DNA of 64,000 nt from Chryseobacterium viscerum (GCF_025949665.1 NZ_JAPDFT010000007.1:1-64000), one strand, 5' to 3'. Counted from the first letter of the stretch, positions 36,310 to 45,926 are shown. Made by a program: numbers and translations. Notes: a model not told the origin generated them from the sequence alone.

Positions 36310-37014
36310 CTAAAACTGTTCCAATCCGTTGAATGATTTATTTTCCGGCTGTAATTCTTTTTCATCATTTGTTCCTGCCCATTTGAATGTAAAATACATA
36401 AAATTGAGCATAATTCCCATCAGAACAGTGACTCCCCATGTTTTAATATATTCCATCGGATAAATTAACCGTACTATGATATCGGAGAACAGACCGAAAG
36501 GGTTATTGAGTACATCCCAGCTGTTCCATCTCAGAAATCTTCCCAGATATACTCCAAAACTGCTCATGAAAAGAAAGAATACAATCACCCCACTGATGCT
36601 ATTTCTTTTGCCATACTCAGAAAGGCGTTTTTCAATATCATTAAGACTTATAAAACCACAGATCAGCCCCGTCCAGGCATAGGAAAGAATCACAATCAGG
36701 TCATACCATATCGGGATAGAATTTCTTGCCCTCAGATGAAAGAGGTCTGTGAGAATATAGGGTGAATTGGGAAAAAACAAGATCCAGACTATAATAATAA
36801 AGATAAGTGATATTTTACTTTTGATATTAAAAGCAAGAATACAAGAACTCAGTAATAAAGGAATCCATGCCAGAAAAAGATTCCAGTTGAGAAACAAAAA
36901 CACCTTTGTATCACTTATATAGTATCTGAAAGCTGAGAGACTGAAACAGAATACAGTCATCAATATCAATAAAAGACTGATTTTAAACCTTGAAGATGCA
37001 ACGAATGTATTCAT
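36310..37014 (-). CDS. DUF1361 membrane protein
   Basis: A 234-residue polytopic protein with about six hydrophobic helices. The NWNLFLAWIPLLLS and FFPNSPYILTDLFHL segments (about 42-95) are hallmarks of the DUF1361 family, whose function is not known. The next gene upstream in transcription is the 456-residue membrane protein, 8 bp away, so they form an operon. Confidence 0.85.
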   Translation of the reverse strand: MNTFVASSRFKISLLLILMTVFCFSLSAFRYYISDTKVFLFLNWNLFLAWIPLLLSSCILAFNIKSKISLIFIIIVWILFFPNSPYILTDLFHLRARNSIPIWYDLIVILSYAWTGLICGFISLNDIEKRLSEYGKRNSISGVIVFFLFMSSFGVYLGRFLRWNSWDVLNNPFGLFSDIIVRLIYPMEYIKTWGVTVLMGIMLNFMYFTFKWAGTNDEKELQPENKSFNGLEQF

Positions 37015-37022
37015 AGCTATTA

Positions 37023-38393
37023 CTATTGAATGGTTTGAAAATAAATAATCTTTGAAAGGAATGTTTTGGAGGTTTCCTTTTTTACTTTTGCCTGCAAAGT
37101 CTTTTTAAGTTTCTGATCATTTTTTTCGTCTGCATATTTCAAGAGTGCTTTTTCACTGAAGTTGATAGAAGTTAAATGATAATTAACCACAAAATCTTTT
37201 CTTTTCATGTTCTGGGAAGTAATAAAACCACCCCAATTGAAATAACTGCACACTAAAATGGTTCCATAAAAATACCAAACCATGGTATTGACAAGGAAAA
37301 TGTTTCTTTTCTGTTTTTGAATTTTAATAAACGTCAAAGCCAGACCAACCAATGATAAAAGCAGGAAAGCAAATACTCCTAATCTTTTATAAGTGAATGC
37401 ATAATTGACGATATACTCATAATTTTTAATTGCTGCTGATATGACAAGTATTGCATTGAGGAAAATCCAGATTTTGGCTAAAATTTTCAGCAATCCCGCT
37501 TTCGGATCAAAATTGAATCCTGATTTAAAGTAAAACATGATGACCAGAATAGCCATTATGATAGACATAATTACGGCATTCACTCTTTCATGGGTTTCTT
37601 CGGAAAGCTGAACGGGTGTTTTTACCGCTTCATAAAACTGTTCATAATTGTATGTAATAATGAAGAAGATCAGCAAAATATTCAGCAAAACAAAAGAGAT
37701 CACTCCGCTCATTCTTTCGGCACTGAGATCAAGAAAGGAATAGGTAGCCTTCGGTATCCGGGAATCTTTTTGAAACTCATTATCCAAAAAACGATTGTTT
37801 TTGTAGATGAGTTTTTCTACAGCATAGTTCCAGTAATTAAAGGCAATAAAAAATCCTAAAACCGAGAGACAGAATACCTGCCATAGATTAATATCCAATT
37901 CATAATCTGTGAAAAGGGCTGCAAAATGGTTGCTTCCAACAGAATAAATTCCAAAGAAAACGGAAACCAGTACCAGCGGAATTAAAATGAAAGCTAATGT
38001 CTTTTGCCATAATCCCGGAACATTCTTTTTGGGAAGCCATTCATCAAAACTGAAAAAACGGCAGAATGAAGTGCAGCAATTCACAATAAAAACCGGAATC
38101 AAAAATAGAATTTTCAATCTTCTGTTCTTTGATTTATACCCTAACAAAAGTAATGAGCTTACTACTGCAATAAATGATGGAAAATCTCCAAACCAGGCAA
38201 ATGCAATACTTGAGAGGATGCTTGTTCCCAAAAGAACATACAGAGTTTTGGTTTTATTTTTCTCCGGAGTTTTAAGCAGGGTTAATACTGCATAGATGAT
38301 TCCCAGAATTCCAAGGTTCAGCCCGACATCCTGATCATAAAAGACAATAACAAACAGGATGGCAGTAAGAAATATATAATGATGTGTTTTCAT
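37023..38393 (-). CDS. Polytopic membrane protein, DUF4153/DUF4173-like
   Basis: A 456-residue protein with about 11-12 hydrophobic segments. The stretch YSFLDLSAERMSGVISFVLLN and the following segment GFNFDPKAGLLKILAKIW resemble the DUF4153/DUF4173 families; the assignment is from pattern memory. Function unknown. Overlap-distance spacing with the DUF1361 gene suggests a joint transcript. Confidence 0.7.
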   Translation of the reverse strand: MKTHHYIFLTAILFVIVFYDQDVGLNLGILGIIYAVLTLLKTPEKNKTKTLYVLLGTSILSSIAFAWFGDFPSFIAVVSSLLLLGYKSKNRRLKILFLIPVFIVNCCTSFCRFFSFDEWLPKKNVPGLWQKTLAFILIPLVLVSVFFGIYSVGSNHFAALFTDYELDINLWQVFCLSVLGFFIAFNYWNYAVEKLIYKNNRFLDNEFQKDSRIPKATYSFLDLSAERMSGVISFVLLNILLIFFIITYNYEQFYEAVKTPVQLSEETHERVNAVIMSIIMAILVIMFYFKSGFNFDPKAGLLKILAKIWIFLNAILVISAAIKNYEYIVNYAFTYKRLGVFAFLLLSLVGLALTFIKIQKQKRNIFLVNTMVWYFYGTILVCSYFNWGGFITSQNMKRKDFVVNYHLTSINFSEKALLKYADEKNDQKLKKTLQAKVKKETSKTFLSKIIYFQTIQ

Positions 38394-38452
38394 GATGTTA
38401 ATTATTTAAAAATTTAAAGGATTGAAGGATTTAATGGGTCCAAGTGTAGAGA

Positions 38453-38746
38453 TTAGCAAAAATTAAAGAATAGGGTGAGATATAGAAAAGTAATAGGGAT
38501 ATTAAGCAACAATAGGAGGACAGAGTTTCCGTTACTTTTCTTTTCTGAAACATCACTCAGGTATTCCATAAGTTCATATAAAGTGATAAGCAGATTGGTG
38601 ACGGCAGCAATAATCACATAATAAAATCCCAGTATTATAAGAACGTCGGCCTTTGTAATCCAAAATAAGAGCATTAAAGATGTACCTGATAAAAAGGAGA
38701 TCAAAAATGTTTTTTCTCCTAACGGACTGAATTTTACTTTACCCAT
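38453..38746 (-). CDS. Small membrane protein
   Basis: 97 residues with three hydrophobic segments; no family recognised. It follows the Coq4-like gene by 12 bp and closes the regulator-linked cluster that runs down from 40948. Confidence 0.65.
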   Translation of the reverse strand: MGKVKFSPLGEKTFLISFLSGTSLMLLFWITKADVLIILGFYYVIIAAVTNLLITLYELMEYLSDVSEKKSNGNSVLLLLLNIPITFLYLTLFFNFC

Positions 38747-38758
38747 CAGACAACCGTT

Positions 38759-39244
38759 TTAATGAAGAACAATAGTTTCTTTCTGTTGAATAAAATCCAT
38801 TACATGTTCATACTTCTGCCACAACAGCTCTTCAAAATCCCAGTGATGGAAAGCACGCATATTCTGCCCCTTTTTATAGGCTTTGATATAAATTCTCACA
38901 TATTCAGGCAGAATAATCGTTCCTAAAACGATTGCCGCCAAAAGATGTGCATTGAGCTTACCATTTCCTAAAAGAAGATACTGCATGGCGATTTCATCTT
39001 CGAAGTTAGTTCCACAACCTGTAATAAGGTGGTGTACATCGTGATTCTCCATTTTAGGGATCATTGAAAAGCCATGTTTCCTGTAAAATTCTCCCAGTTT
39101 TCGGCCTAGAGAATCTTCCTGAAATTCCAGCAGCTGCTTTTCATTGAACTGCCATTGTCTCTTTTTCTTTTTGAAATATTTTCTGTATAATTTTTGAGTT
39201 TTGTCGTATACAAAAAGCAGAAACTGAACGCGTATTTTTTTCAT
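38759..39244 (-). CDS. Coq4-like protein
   Basis: A 161-residue soluble protein with the Coq4 zinc-binding motif HD-x2-H-x11-E: H68, D69, H72 and E84. Coq4 acts in ubiquinone synthesis in other organisms, where it helps C1 decarboxylation and hydroxylation of the ring. Flavobacteria use menaquinone, so the substrate here is open. It lies in a cluster of small membrane proteins beside a winged-helix regulator. Confidence 0.75.
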   Translation of the reverse strand: MKKIRVQFLLFVYDKTQKLYRKYFKKKKRQWQFNEKQLLEFQEDSLGRKLGEFYRKHGFSMIPKMENHDVHHLITGCGTNFEDEIAMQYLLLGNGKLNAHLLAAIVLGTIILPEYVRIYIKAYKKGQNMRAFHHWDFEELLWQKYEHVMDFIQQKETIVLH

Positions 39245-39269
39245 AATAGTATTGATATATTTATGGACA

Positions 39270-39566
39270 TTAATCGAAATACCCCAAGCCTATAATAGCA
39301 TAAGTATATGCAATGGGAATATTGGCAGTCAAAATAAGTATGGCAATCATACATTCTTTGAATTTTGATGTATTTATAACACCATATGTCAAAAACCCCA
39401 GTATGCATAATAAATTAACCGGCACTCCGAAAACAATTAGCAGATACCCTGCTATGGCAAACCCGTCATTTTTTGTAATAATAGCTCCTAAAAGACAAAG
39501 ACTTCCGATTGAAAAAAATACTCCGAATACTGCCTTGCCTAGATTTATTATTTCTGAATCTTTCAT
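39270..39566 (-). CDS. Small membrane protein
   Basis: 98 residues, three hydrophobic segments, no recognised family. It shares a layout with the 97-residue protein at 38453-38746 (both contain a glycine-rich first helix followed by two helices), so the two may be distant paralogues. Part of the regulator-linked cluster. Confidence 0.65.
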   Translation of the reverse strand: MKDSEIINLGKAVFGVFFSIGSLCLLGAIITKNDGFAIAGYLLIVFGVPVNLLCILGFLTYGVINTSKFKECMIAILILTANIPIAYTYAIIGLGYFD

Positions 39567-39596
39567 TATTATTTAGGATTAATCACAAATCAAATT

Positions 39597-39887
39597 TTAG
39601 CTTCCCGCAAACGGACTTCCGAAAATTCCTACCGCAAGTTCAAGCCACATTAACGCTAGAACCAGCAAAATGAAAATACATATCATTACTTTCTGACTTT
39701 GTTTTTTAACTCTGTTTCTGACCAAATTGATAAGAAAAGCGGTTGTAAAAAGCAAAGCTCCTGCAATCAGAAAATCGGATCCTGACCAGTTAATTTCTTT
39801 AGACACTAGATTTCCAACCAATGGAATGCACAGCAAAACCAATGGCAGGGCATAAATTGTGATTGTTTTTTGTTTTTGTGTGATCAT
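39597..39887 (-). CDS. Small membrane protein behind a regulator operator
   Basis: 96 residues with three hydrophobic segments, no recognised family. Its start lies 27 bp from the palindrome at 39914-39930, so it is the likely first gene of a set controlled by the adjacent winged-helix regulator. Confidence 0.68.
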   Translation of the reverse strand: MITQKQKTITIYALPLVLLCIPLVGNLVSKEINWSGSDFLIAGALLFTTAFLINLVRNRVKKQSQKVMICIFILLVLALMWLELAVGIFGSPFAGS

Positions 39888-39913
39888 TTTATTTAAGATT
39901 TAAATTATAAAGT

Positions 39914-39930
39914 ACTTTGCATTTCAAAGT
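39914..39930. promoter_or_regulatory. Operator O2: ACTTTG-N5-CAAAGT palindrome
   Basis: ACTTTG (39914-39919), spacer CATTT, CAAAGT (39925-39930): a perfect 6-bp inverted repeat. The minus-strand box TAACTTTG (39932-39925) overlaps its right arm. It lies between the winged-helix gene and the gene starting at 39887, and matches the palindrome at 40955-40973. Confidence 0.65.
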
Positions 39931-39952
39931 TAATTTTCAAAAAAATATAGGA

Positions 39953-40243
39953 CTATCGTCCCAATAATTTTTCAAGAGCATCCAAATGTTCGGTAAATGC
40001 CTGTCTTCCATTCTGTGTAACGCGGTAAGATGTTTTGGGTTTTTTACCCACAAATTCTTTTTTCACTTCAATATAACCTGCTTTCTCCAATGCATTACTG
40101 TGACTGGCAAGATTTCCATCTGTAATTTCCAACAATGCCTTCATTTCTGAAAAATCAACCCAGTCGTTAACCATAAGAACGGACATAATGCCCAATCTTA
40201 CGCGGCTTTCGAATTCTTTATTGAGTTGATTTATTTTGATCAT
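39953..40243 (-). CDS. Winged-helix transcriptional regulator
   Basis: 96 residues with the compact wHTH_34 layout: helix FESRVRLGIMSVLMVND, recognition region GNLASHSNALEKAGYIE, wing KKEFVGKKPKTSYRVTQNG and a short C-terminal helix. Such proteins are small repressors that often control nearby membrane proteins. The stop codon lies in a short GGAC/GTCC stem followed by T residues on the minus strand, a weak terminator. Palindromes with equal arms lie near both ends of its neighbourhood. Confidence 0.88.
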   Translation of the reverse strand: MIKINQLNKEFESRVRLGIMSVLMVNDWVDFSEMKALLEITDGNLASHSNALEKAGYIEVKKEFVGKKPKTSYRVTQNGRQAFTEHLDALEKLLGR

Positions 40244-40330
40244 TTTACTTTATCTTAATTATTCGGGAAATTGTATTCTTGAGAGTTATTTTTTTATGCT
40301 TTAATTTTTAAACATAACCAATCTGCATTA

Positions 40331-40948
40331 TTACTTATACTTCTTATGCATAATTAATCCATATACAATATGCAAAACTCCAAAACCAATAGCCCAAAAC
40401 ACTAATCCCCAACCTAAAACGAATAAGGAAATAAGTCCTAATACAATCTCAAAATATCCAAGATATTTCACATCCGTTAATGTATACCGTTCTGCGGCCA
40501 CCAGAGCTAATCCATAAAAAATCAAAGTAGCCGGAGCTATGAAAACGAAAAGATGATGATAAAGAAGTGCCAGGCAAAAAACTCCTCCTGCTATCAAAGG
40601 AACTGCAAAGGTAATCAAAAGCCGTTTTGTAGTAACATCCCAGATCTTCACCCCTTTCTTTTTACTTTTATTGGCGGTAAAAACATAACCACTGAGGATA
40701 GCAACAACCAGAATTATGATTCCAATCAACACCAGCTCTTTAACTAGTGCTAGACCGAGAATGTTTCTGTCTCCATCAAAATAACTGATTCCTTCCCTCT
40801 GAAAAACAAAATACACATATATAGCCCCAATAATTGCCGTTAATCCGGCAACAACTCCGGACAACCCACTTAAAGAAATGAACCTGGAAGACCGCTCCAT
40901 CATGGAACGGATATGGGATAAGTCTTCGTGATAGTTTTTTGTCTCCAT
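40331..40948 (-). CDS. Six-helix membrane protein upstream of the regulator
   Basis: 205 residues; after a soluble stretch (METKNYHEDLSHIRSMMERS) come about six hydrophobic segments. Family unknown to me, though similar proteins often precede this type of winged-helix gene. It has the best promoter of the region, overlapped by operator O1, and is probably cotranscribed with the regulator (87-bp gap). Confidence 0.75.
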   Translation of the reverse strand: METKNYHEDLSHIRSMMERSSRFISLSGLSGVVAGLTAIIGAIYVYFVFQREGISYFDGDRNILGLALVKELVLIGIIILVVAILSGYVFTANKSKKKGVKIWDVTTKRLLITFAVPLIAGGVFCLALLYHHLFVFIAPATLIFYGLALVAAERYTLTDVKYLGYFEIVLGLISLFVLGWGLVFWAIGFGVLHIVYGLIMHKKYK

Positions 40949-40954
40949 AAAAAG

Positions 40955-40997
40955 AACTTTGAATTACAAAGTTATAATTTATTTTCAATCCTCCAAA
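40955..40997 (-). promoter_or_regulatory. Promoter with operator O1
   Basis: Minus-strand TTTG (40997-40994), 19-nt spacer, TAACTTTG (40974-40967): both boxes match the flavobacterial consensus exactly. The palindrome AACTTTG-AATTA-CAAAGTT (40955-40973, 7-bp perfect arms) covers the -7 box and the predicted start, so a bound regulator would block transcription. Confidence 0.75.
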
Positions 40998-41065
40998 TAG
41001 TACTATTAAATTTTGAAAATATTTTTTGATTGAAACCTCATCGTTTGCTTCCTTGTAGAAATATA

Positions 41066-41100
41066 TAAAAAAAGAAAACCCCGCCAGAAGCAGGGTTTTC
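41066..41100 (-). terminator. Terminator after susD
   Basis: GAAAACCC (41074-41081) pairs with GGGTTTTC (41093-41100); GC pairs continue inside with one mismatch. The minus-strand T tract lies at 41073-41066. Confidence 0.75.
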
Positions 41101-41126
41101 TCAAGATATATTAAAATTTGTTGTTT

Positions 41127-42629
41127 TTATAAAGGATTCTGAACAATCAATGGATTGGCATTGATCTCAGTTCTCGGAATAAGGAATTCCCAACGTAAAT
41201 CGGTATTAGCAACTGTCATCACGTTATTGGTCACTACAGAAGAATGATTAGCACCTGTTCTGTCTAAACCTTGGTTTAGTCTCTTCAGATCTAAGAATCT
41301 AAAACCTTCACCCCAAAACTCCAATCTTCTGCTGTTAAGAATTTCTGTGATATAGGCAGCGCCTGTTGTAACAGCACCCGTATAAGAAGCATTTCTGTTT
41401 TTTGCGAACACATCAAAAACTGCTTTTGATCCTGCTTCATTTCCTGATCTGGCCAAAGCTTCTGCTTCAATAAGATACATTTCTGCAGATCTCATATAAG
41501 GAACATCTACTCTACTGTCTGCCTGACTTGCTGCAAGGAATTTCTGACTTGTATAAGGGAATTTAGAATATGTTGAAGGTAAAGCAAGCGCTGTATGCGC
41601 TCCTGTTGGATCAAAATTCTTAGTTCTTACATCTGTAGCTGGGAATGAAAGTAATAATTTACTGTTAATCGCTTTTGGAGCCTGACGAATATTTGTAGAG
41701 TTAAAGTTTCTTGACATATATGCTCCAAAGTTTGAAAACGTATCTCCCTGATCTGCGATAATGGTAGCTCCCCACATCCACTCTCCATTGCCTGCCAAAT
41801 TATTAAAGCCGGCATTATAAGTAGCATTATCCATCAATGGAAATCCTGCACGAGCCGCTTGAGCTGCAGTCACAGCTGCCGCATAATTCCCTTGCGTCAA
41901 TGCAATTCTAGCCTTTAATCCTAAAATAACTTTATCATTAAAATGTGATTTTGTAGCTCTGTTAACCCCTGCCAATCTGCTTGCAGCCTCATCAAGGTCT
42001 TTATTGATCTGGGTATACACTTCTTCTACTGTATTTCTTGCCAAAGGAATTTCATTAGCAACTAATCTGATAGGAACACCCAATTGGGTATTATTACCAC
42101 CTGGCACATATCTTTTACCATAAATCTGAACCAGCATATAATAACAGAAAGCTCTGAAAGCATATGCTTCACCAATGGCTGTTTTAATTGTAGCTGCATC
42201 AGCTGCAGTAGGTGCAGGAACTGAAGGACCATTAGCAATAACCAAGTTTGCATTTCTGATTAATGCATAATAAAACTGGTAAGGATAAAGATCATTGGAC
42301 GCATTATCATTTACCTGATCCTGCCATCTTACAGCTGAGACATACCAGCCATTTCCTGTAGATGGAAAAACAAGGTCATCTGCCAAAGCATCCATTATAA
42401 TCATAATTCCACCCTGACCATTCTGTCCCTGATCACTTTGTCTGTAGTACATATCTCTATGCATTCCATTGACAATGGCCATAAGGTTAGCAGAACTTGA
42501 ATACGCTGCTTCTTCAGAAGCCGCAGTAGTAGGATCCGCTTCAAGATAATCACTCTCACATGAAACCATTCCTGTAAAGACTGAAAGCACAACAGCCCAT
42601 TTTATATATTGTTTTTTGATATTTTTCAT
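41127..42629 (-). CDS. SusD/RagB-family outer-membrane lipoprotein
   Basis: A 500-residue surface lipoprotein (lipobox MVSC, C24) that lids the SusC channel and binds its ligand. The family shape is visible in TPR-like helices at about 90-330, the DLDEAASRLAGV-type helix near 210, and the C-terminal LNSRRLEFWGEGFRFLDLKRLNQG block (split around residue 430). It lies 11 bp after susC. The substrate is not apparent. Confidence 0.95.
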   Translation of the reverse strand: MKNIKKQYIKWAVVLSVFTGMVSCESDYLEADPTTAASEEAAYSSSANLMAIVNGMHRDMYYRQSDQGQNGQGGIMIIMDALADDLVFPSTGNGWYVSAVRWQDQVNDNASNDLYPYQFYYALIRNANLVIANGPSVPAPTAADAATIKTAIGEAYAFRAFCYYMLVQIYGKRYVPGGNNTQLGVPIRLVANEIPLARNTVEEVYTQINKDLDEAASRLAGVNRATKSHFNDKVILGLKARIALTQGNYAAAVTAAQAARAGFPLMDNATYNAGFNNLAGNGEWMWGATIIADQGDTFSNFGAYMSRNFNSTNIRQAPKAINSKLLLSFPATDVRTKNFDPTGAHTALALPSTYSKFPYTSQKFLAASQADSRVDVPYMRSAEMYLIEAEALARSGNEAGSKAVFDVFAKNRNASYTGAVTTGAAYITEILNSRRLEFWGEGFRFLDLKRLNQGLDRTGANHSSVVTNNVMTVANTDLRWEFLIPRTEINANPLIVQNPL

Positions 42630-42640
42630 TACTTAATTAT

Positions 42641-45598
42641 TTAAAATGACACATTAAATCCTATCGTTACCACTCTCGCCGGAGTATATCTGTTTGACGC
42701 TGTACCGTTGAATGCCTGAGCCGGTTCCAAACCTTTTCTTGCTGTTTTACTCCATAAATTTTCACCGGAAACAAGAATTCTTAACCCGGATACTCCAAGC
42801 TGAGATAAAGTTTCAGGACTGAAACTATAGCTTAAGGTAGCTTGCCTGAATGTAAGAAAATCTGAGCTTACCAGCCATCTTGATGAAGCCGCATTTGAAC
42901 TTGTATATGTTGAAGAATTCAATGAAGGTACGTCCGTGATCTGCCCCGGAGTAGTCCATCTATCCAGAATATCCGTACTTAAAGCTCCTCCTTGTGAGTA
43001 GCTGGACATCAATGCTGCATAATTGGAGTCATATGTCTTTCCTCCTAACTGATACGTAAACATTGCAGATAATGACCATTGTTTATACGTAATTGTTGTT
43101 CCGAAGCTTCCGAATAAATCAGGAATTGCTGTACCAGAATAGTCATATTTTGCTTTATTGAAATTGGTGGTAACTTTTTCTCCATTCACCGTTCTGATAT
43201 CAGCAGCTGTTGTATTGGCATAAGCATCAGCAACCAGGAATAAAGGTGAGCCATCCGCGGGATCTACCCCATACCACTGTCTTAGCCAATAATCATATAC
43301 TGAGTGCCCTACAGAGATTTTCTTCGTTCCGTTGATAATTTCCGTGATGCCATTAGAAAGTTCTGTAATCTGATTTTTAAGCGTAGATGCATTGGCGTTA
43401 ATATTCCATGTGAAGTTTTGATTTTTAATAATGTCTGCATTAACAGTGAACTCAAATCCGCGGTTATACATTGTCCCTACATTTCTGCTGATTGTATTAT
43501 CCGGAACCCCTGCAGAAACTGGCAGTGGAACAGGGAAGATCAGATCTTCAGTAACTCTGTTATAATATTCTACAGACCCAGTAATTCTATTATTTAAGAA
43601 TCCAAAATCAATACCTACATCGGTTTGTTTGTTAGCCTCCCAGGTGATTGAAGGGTCTGCCAAAAACCCAAATAAAATTCCCGGTTCCTGAGCATTATTA
43701 TACCCTAAAGTATAAGTACTTTTATACATATAATAACTGTCTGTTCTGTCATTCCCTACTTCACCATAAGAACCTCTCAGTTTCAATTCACTGATAAGGT
43801 TAGAATTGCTTAAGAACTCTTCTCCTTTCAATCTCCATCCTGCACCAAGAGACCAGAATGAATCCCATCTTACATCTTTAGCAAACCTGGATGAACCATC
43901 CCAACGGATAGATCCTGAAAGCAGGTATTTTGATTTGTAATCATAATTTAATCTTGAAAAGACTCCTTCTTTTCTGTAATTGTCTGTACGTGATGTAAGC
44001 GTTGATGGAGTTACAAAGTTAACCAGTTCGTCATTATCATCCACGATCTGGCCCTTTTTATATCCATATAGATACTCGTACATGAATTTATAGTTTTCAT
44101 GCCCTAGAAGGAATTCAAAATTATGATCTCCAAATTTTCTTTTGTAGTTCAGGAGCTGGTTCCAGGTAAATGTTTGTTCAGTAAAGCTGTATTTTTCTGC
44201 TGAACCTCCAGGAGCCGCATCCCCGATAATTTTGTTACCGTATGTACTTCTTCTGTTATTTCTGATATCATATCCTACGTTTGTAGATAAAGTAAGGTAA
44301 GGATCTACTTTGATTTCAGCATATGCTCTGGAAATGATATAATAGTTTTTAGAAAGATCTTTATTTAAAAGAGTTTCCTGGATTACGTTTCTTCCAGCTG
44401 CAGCATCAGCACCTCTGGCACTTCCTGCATCATACATTATATTCCCTGCGCTATCATAAAGCGTTGCAAATGTGTTAGGATCATGAGCATAAGGACTGTA
44501 AATAGGCCCCATTGTTCTTGTCCATCTGTATGGGTTGATATAAGCAGAATTGTTATCCACACCTTCTACGGAATTGTTCCCGTTAGAAGATACTCCACTG
44601 ATGCTTGTTCCTAATTTCAACCAGCTTTTAACTTGTGAATCTACTTTTAATCTTGCTGTAAATCTTTCAAAATCTGATTTGATAAGGTATCCTGTTTCAT
44701 TGGTATATCCTACTGAAGAAAAGTATGTTGTTGTATTACTTCCTCCACTATAATTCAATTCATAGTTCTGTCTGAAACCTGTGTTCATCAAAGGTTTTTG
44801 CCAGTCTAAATCTGTATATTTAAGTTTTGCATCTGGATTTAAAACACCATTTACAACTAACTGATTATCGGGAACATTAAAAACATTGGTTTTCAAAACT
44901 CCCGAAATCAACTGTGCTGTAGCATAAGCATTGGCATCAGCTATAGTTGTACCAGGTACTGAGGTCATTCTGCCATTTCTTATTGACTCCCAGATAAGAG
45001 GATAATACTGATGAACATTTACTCTGTCATATTCAGGAATTGATCTTCCTACCGCTCCGGTACTCATGCTAAAGTTGAATGCATCTTTTCCTTTTCTACC
45101 GGATTTTGTAGTGATCAAAACAACACCATTGGCTGCTGCAGAACCATACAAGGAAGTGGAAGCAGCATCTTTCAGGATATTGTATGACGCAATATCATTG
45201 GGGTTGATCGCAGCAAGAGAACCGGTATATATGGTTCCATCTACTACGTATAAAGGATTTGTTGTAATACCATAAGAACCTATCCCACGGATCTGAATAC
45301 TTGGTGAACTTCCCGGCTGTCCTGTACCGGTACTTACTTTAACCCCTGCACTGGCTCCATCTAAAGCCTGTCCGATACTCGTGATAGGTCTGTCTGCAAA
45401 TTGTTTGGCCTTTACTTCGGTATTGGAACCTACCATGGTTTCTCTTTTTTGGCTACCATAGGCCACTACAACGATTTCATCAATCTTAGTATCCTGGGGT
45501 ATTGTATCCCGTTTTGTTTTTTGAGCTTCCACCAGATGCCCTCCTACAAAGAACAGCACAGCAGTACTCAATATTAATTTCATTTTCATATTTAACAT
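42641..45598 (-). CDS. SusC/RagA-family TonB-dependent transporter
   Basis: A 985-residue TonB-dependent beta-barrel channel. A signal peptide ends near GGHLVEAQ; the TonB box and plug begin DEIVVVAYGSQKRE, followed by ITSIGQALDGASAGV and the SusC signature NPLYVVDGTIY. The usual N-terminal carboxypeptidase-like domain is missing. The last strand ends VVTIGFNVSF. In-frame ATGs at 45589 and 45583 are equally possible starts. With susD it imports an unknown nutrient; no hydrolase or regulator gene adjoins. Confidence 0.95.
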   Translation of the reverse strand: MLNMKMKLILSTAVLFFVGGHLVEAQKTKRDTIPQDTKIDEIVVVAYGSQKRETMVGSNTEVKAKQFADRPITSIGQALDGASAGVKVSTGTGQPGSSPSIQIRGIGSYGITTNPLYVVDGTIYTGSLAAINPNDIASYNILKDAASTSLYGSAAANGVVLITTKSGRKGKDAFNFSMSTGAVGRSIPEYDRVNVHQYYPLIWESIRNGRMTSVPGTTIADANAYATAQLISGVLKTNVFNVPDNQLVVNGVLNPDAKLKYTDLDWQKPLMNTGFRQNYELNYSGGSNTTTYFSSVGYTNETGYLIKSDFERFTARLKVDSQVKSWLKLGTSISGVSSNGNNSVEGVDNNSAYINPYRWTRTMGPIYSPYAHDPNTFATLYDSAGNIMYDAGSARGADAAAGRNVIQETLLNKDLSKNYYIISRAYAEIKVDPYLTLSTNVGYDIRNNRRSTYGNKIIGDAAPGGSAEKYSFTEQTFTWNQLLNYKRKFGDHNFEFLLGHENYKFMYEYLYGYKKGQIVDDNDELVNFVTPSTLTSRTDNYRKEGVFSRLNYDYKSKYLLSGSIRWDGSSRFAKDVRWDSFWSLGAGWRLKGEEFLSNSNLISELKLRGSYGEVGNDRTDSYYMYKSTYTLGYNNAQEPGILFGFLADPSITWEANKQTDVGIDFGFLNNRITGSVEYYNRVTEDLIFPVPLPVSAGVPDNTISRNVGTMYNRGFEFTVNADIIKNQNFTWNINANASTLKNQITELSNGITEIINGTKKISVGHSVYDYWLRQWYGVDPADGSPLFLVADAYANTTAADIRTVNGEKVTTNFNKAKYDYSGTAIPDLFGSFGTTITYKQWSLSAMFTYQLGGKTYDSNYAALMSSYSQGGALSTDILDRWTTPGQITDVPSLNSSTYTSSNAASSRWLVSSDFLTFRQATLSYSFSPETLSQLGVSGLRILVSGENLWSKTARKGLEPAQAFNGTASNRYTPARVVTIGFNVSF

Positions 45599-45616
45599 AT
45601 TTTAACAGTATGAAGG

Positions 45617-45624
45617 CAAATATA
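45617..45624 (-). promoter_or_regulatory. -7 box of the susCD operon
   Basis: Minus-strand TATATTTG followed by CC matches TAnnTTTGC closely. No TTG is placed at -33. The leader would be about 15 nt. Confidence 0.4.
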
Positions 45625-45926
45625 TGTAATAAATATTATTAAAAACATAAAGAAAACAGTATTTAAATTAATTAAATTCAATTGATTTAAATTTTTAATT
45701 AATACTTTGTTATTTGTTAAAAAAATATGTTAAAATTTGGTTAAATTAGATTTTTAAAAAGTAACAAATAAGCCAAAAACAGTTAAATTAATAACAATAT
45801 AAAACCAAAACAATAATTAATTTGACAAATAAATACAATTAAACGCAAAAACATAAAAACAAATCAATTACAAATCAACAGTAATAAATATCTTCAACAG
45901 GATTATATTTAAATAATAGAAGGCAT
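45625..45926. other. Very AT-rich intergenic region
   Basis: About 300 bp composed mostly of A and T between the susC promoter and the terminator of the hydratase gene. I see no gene, palindrome of note or RNA feature in it. Confidence 0.6.
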
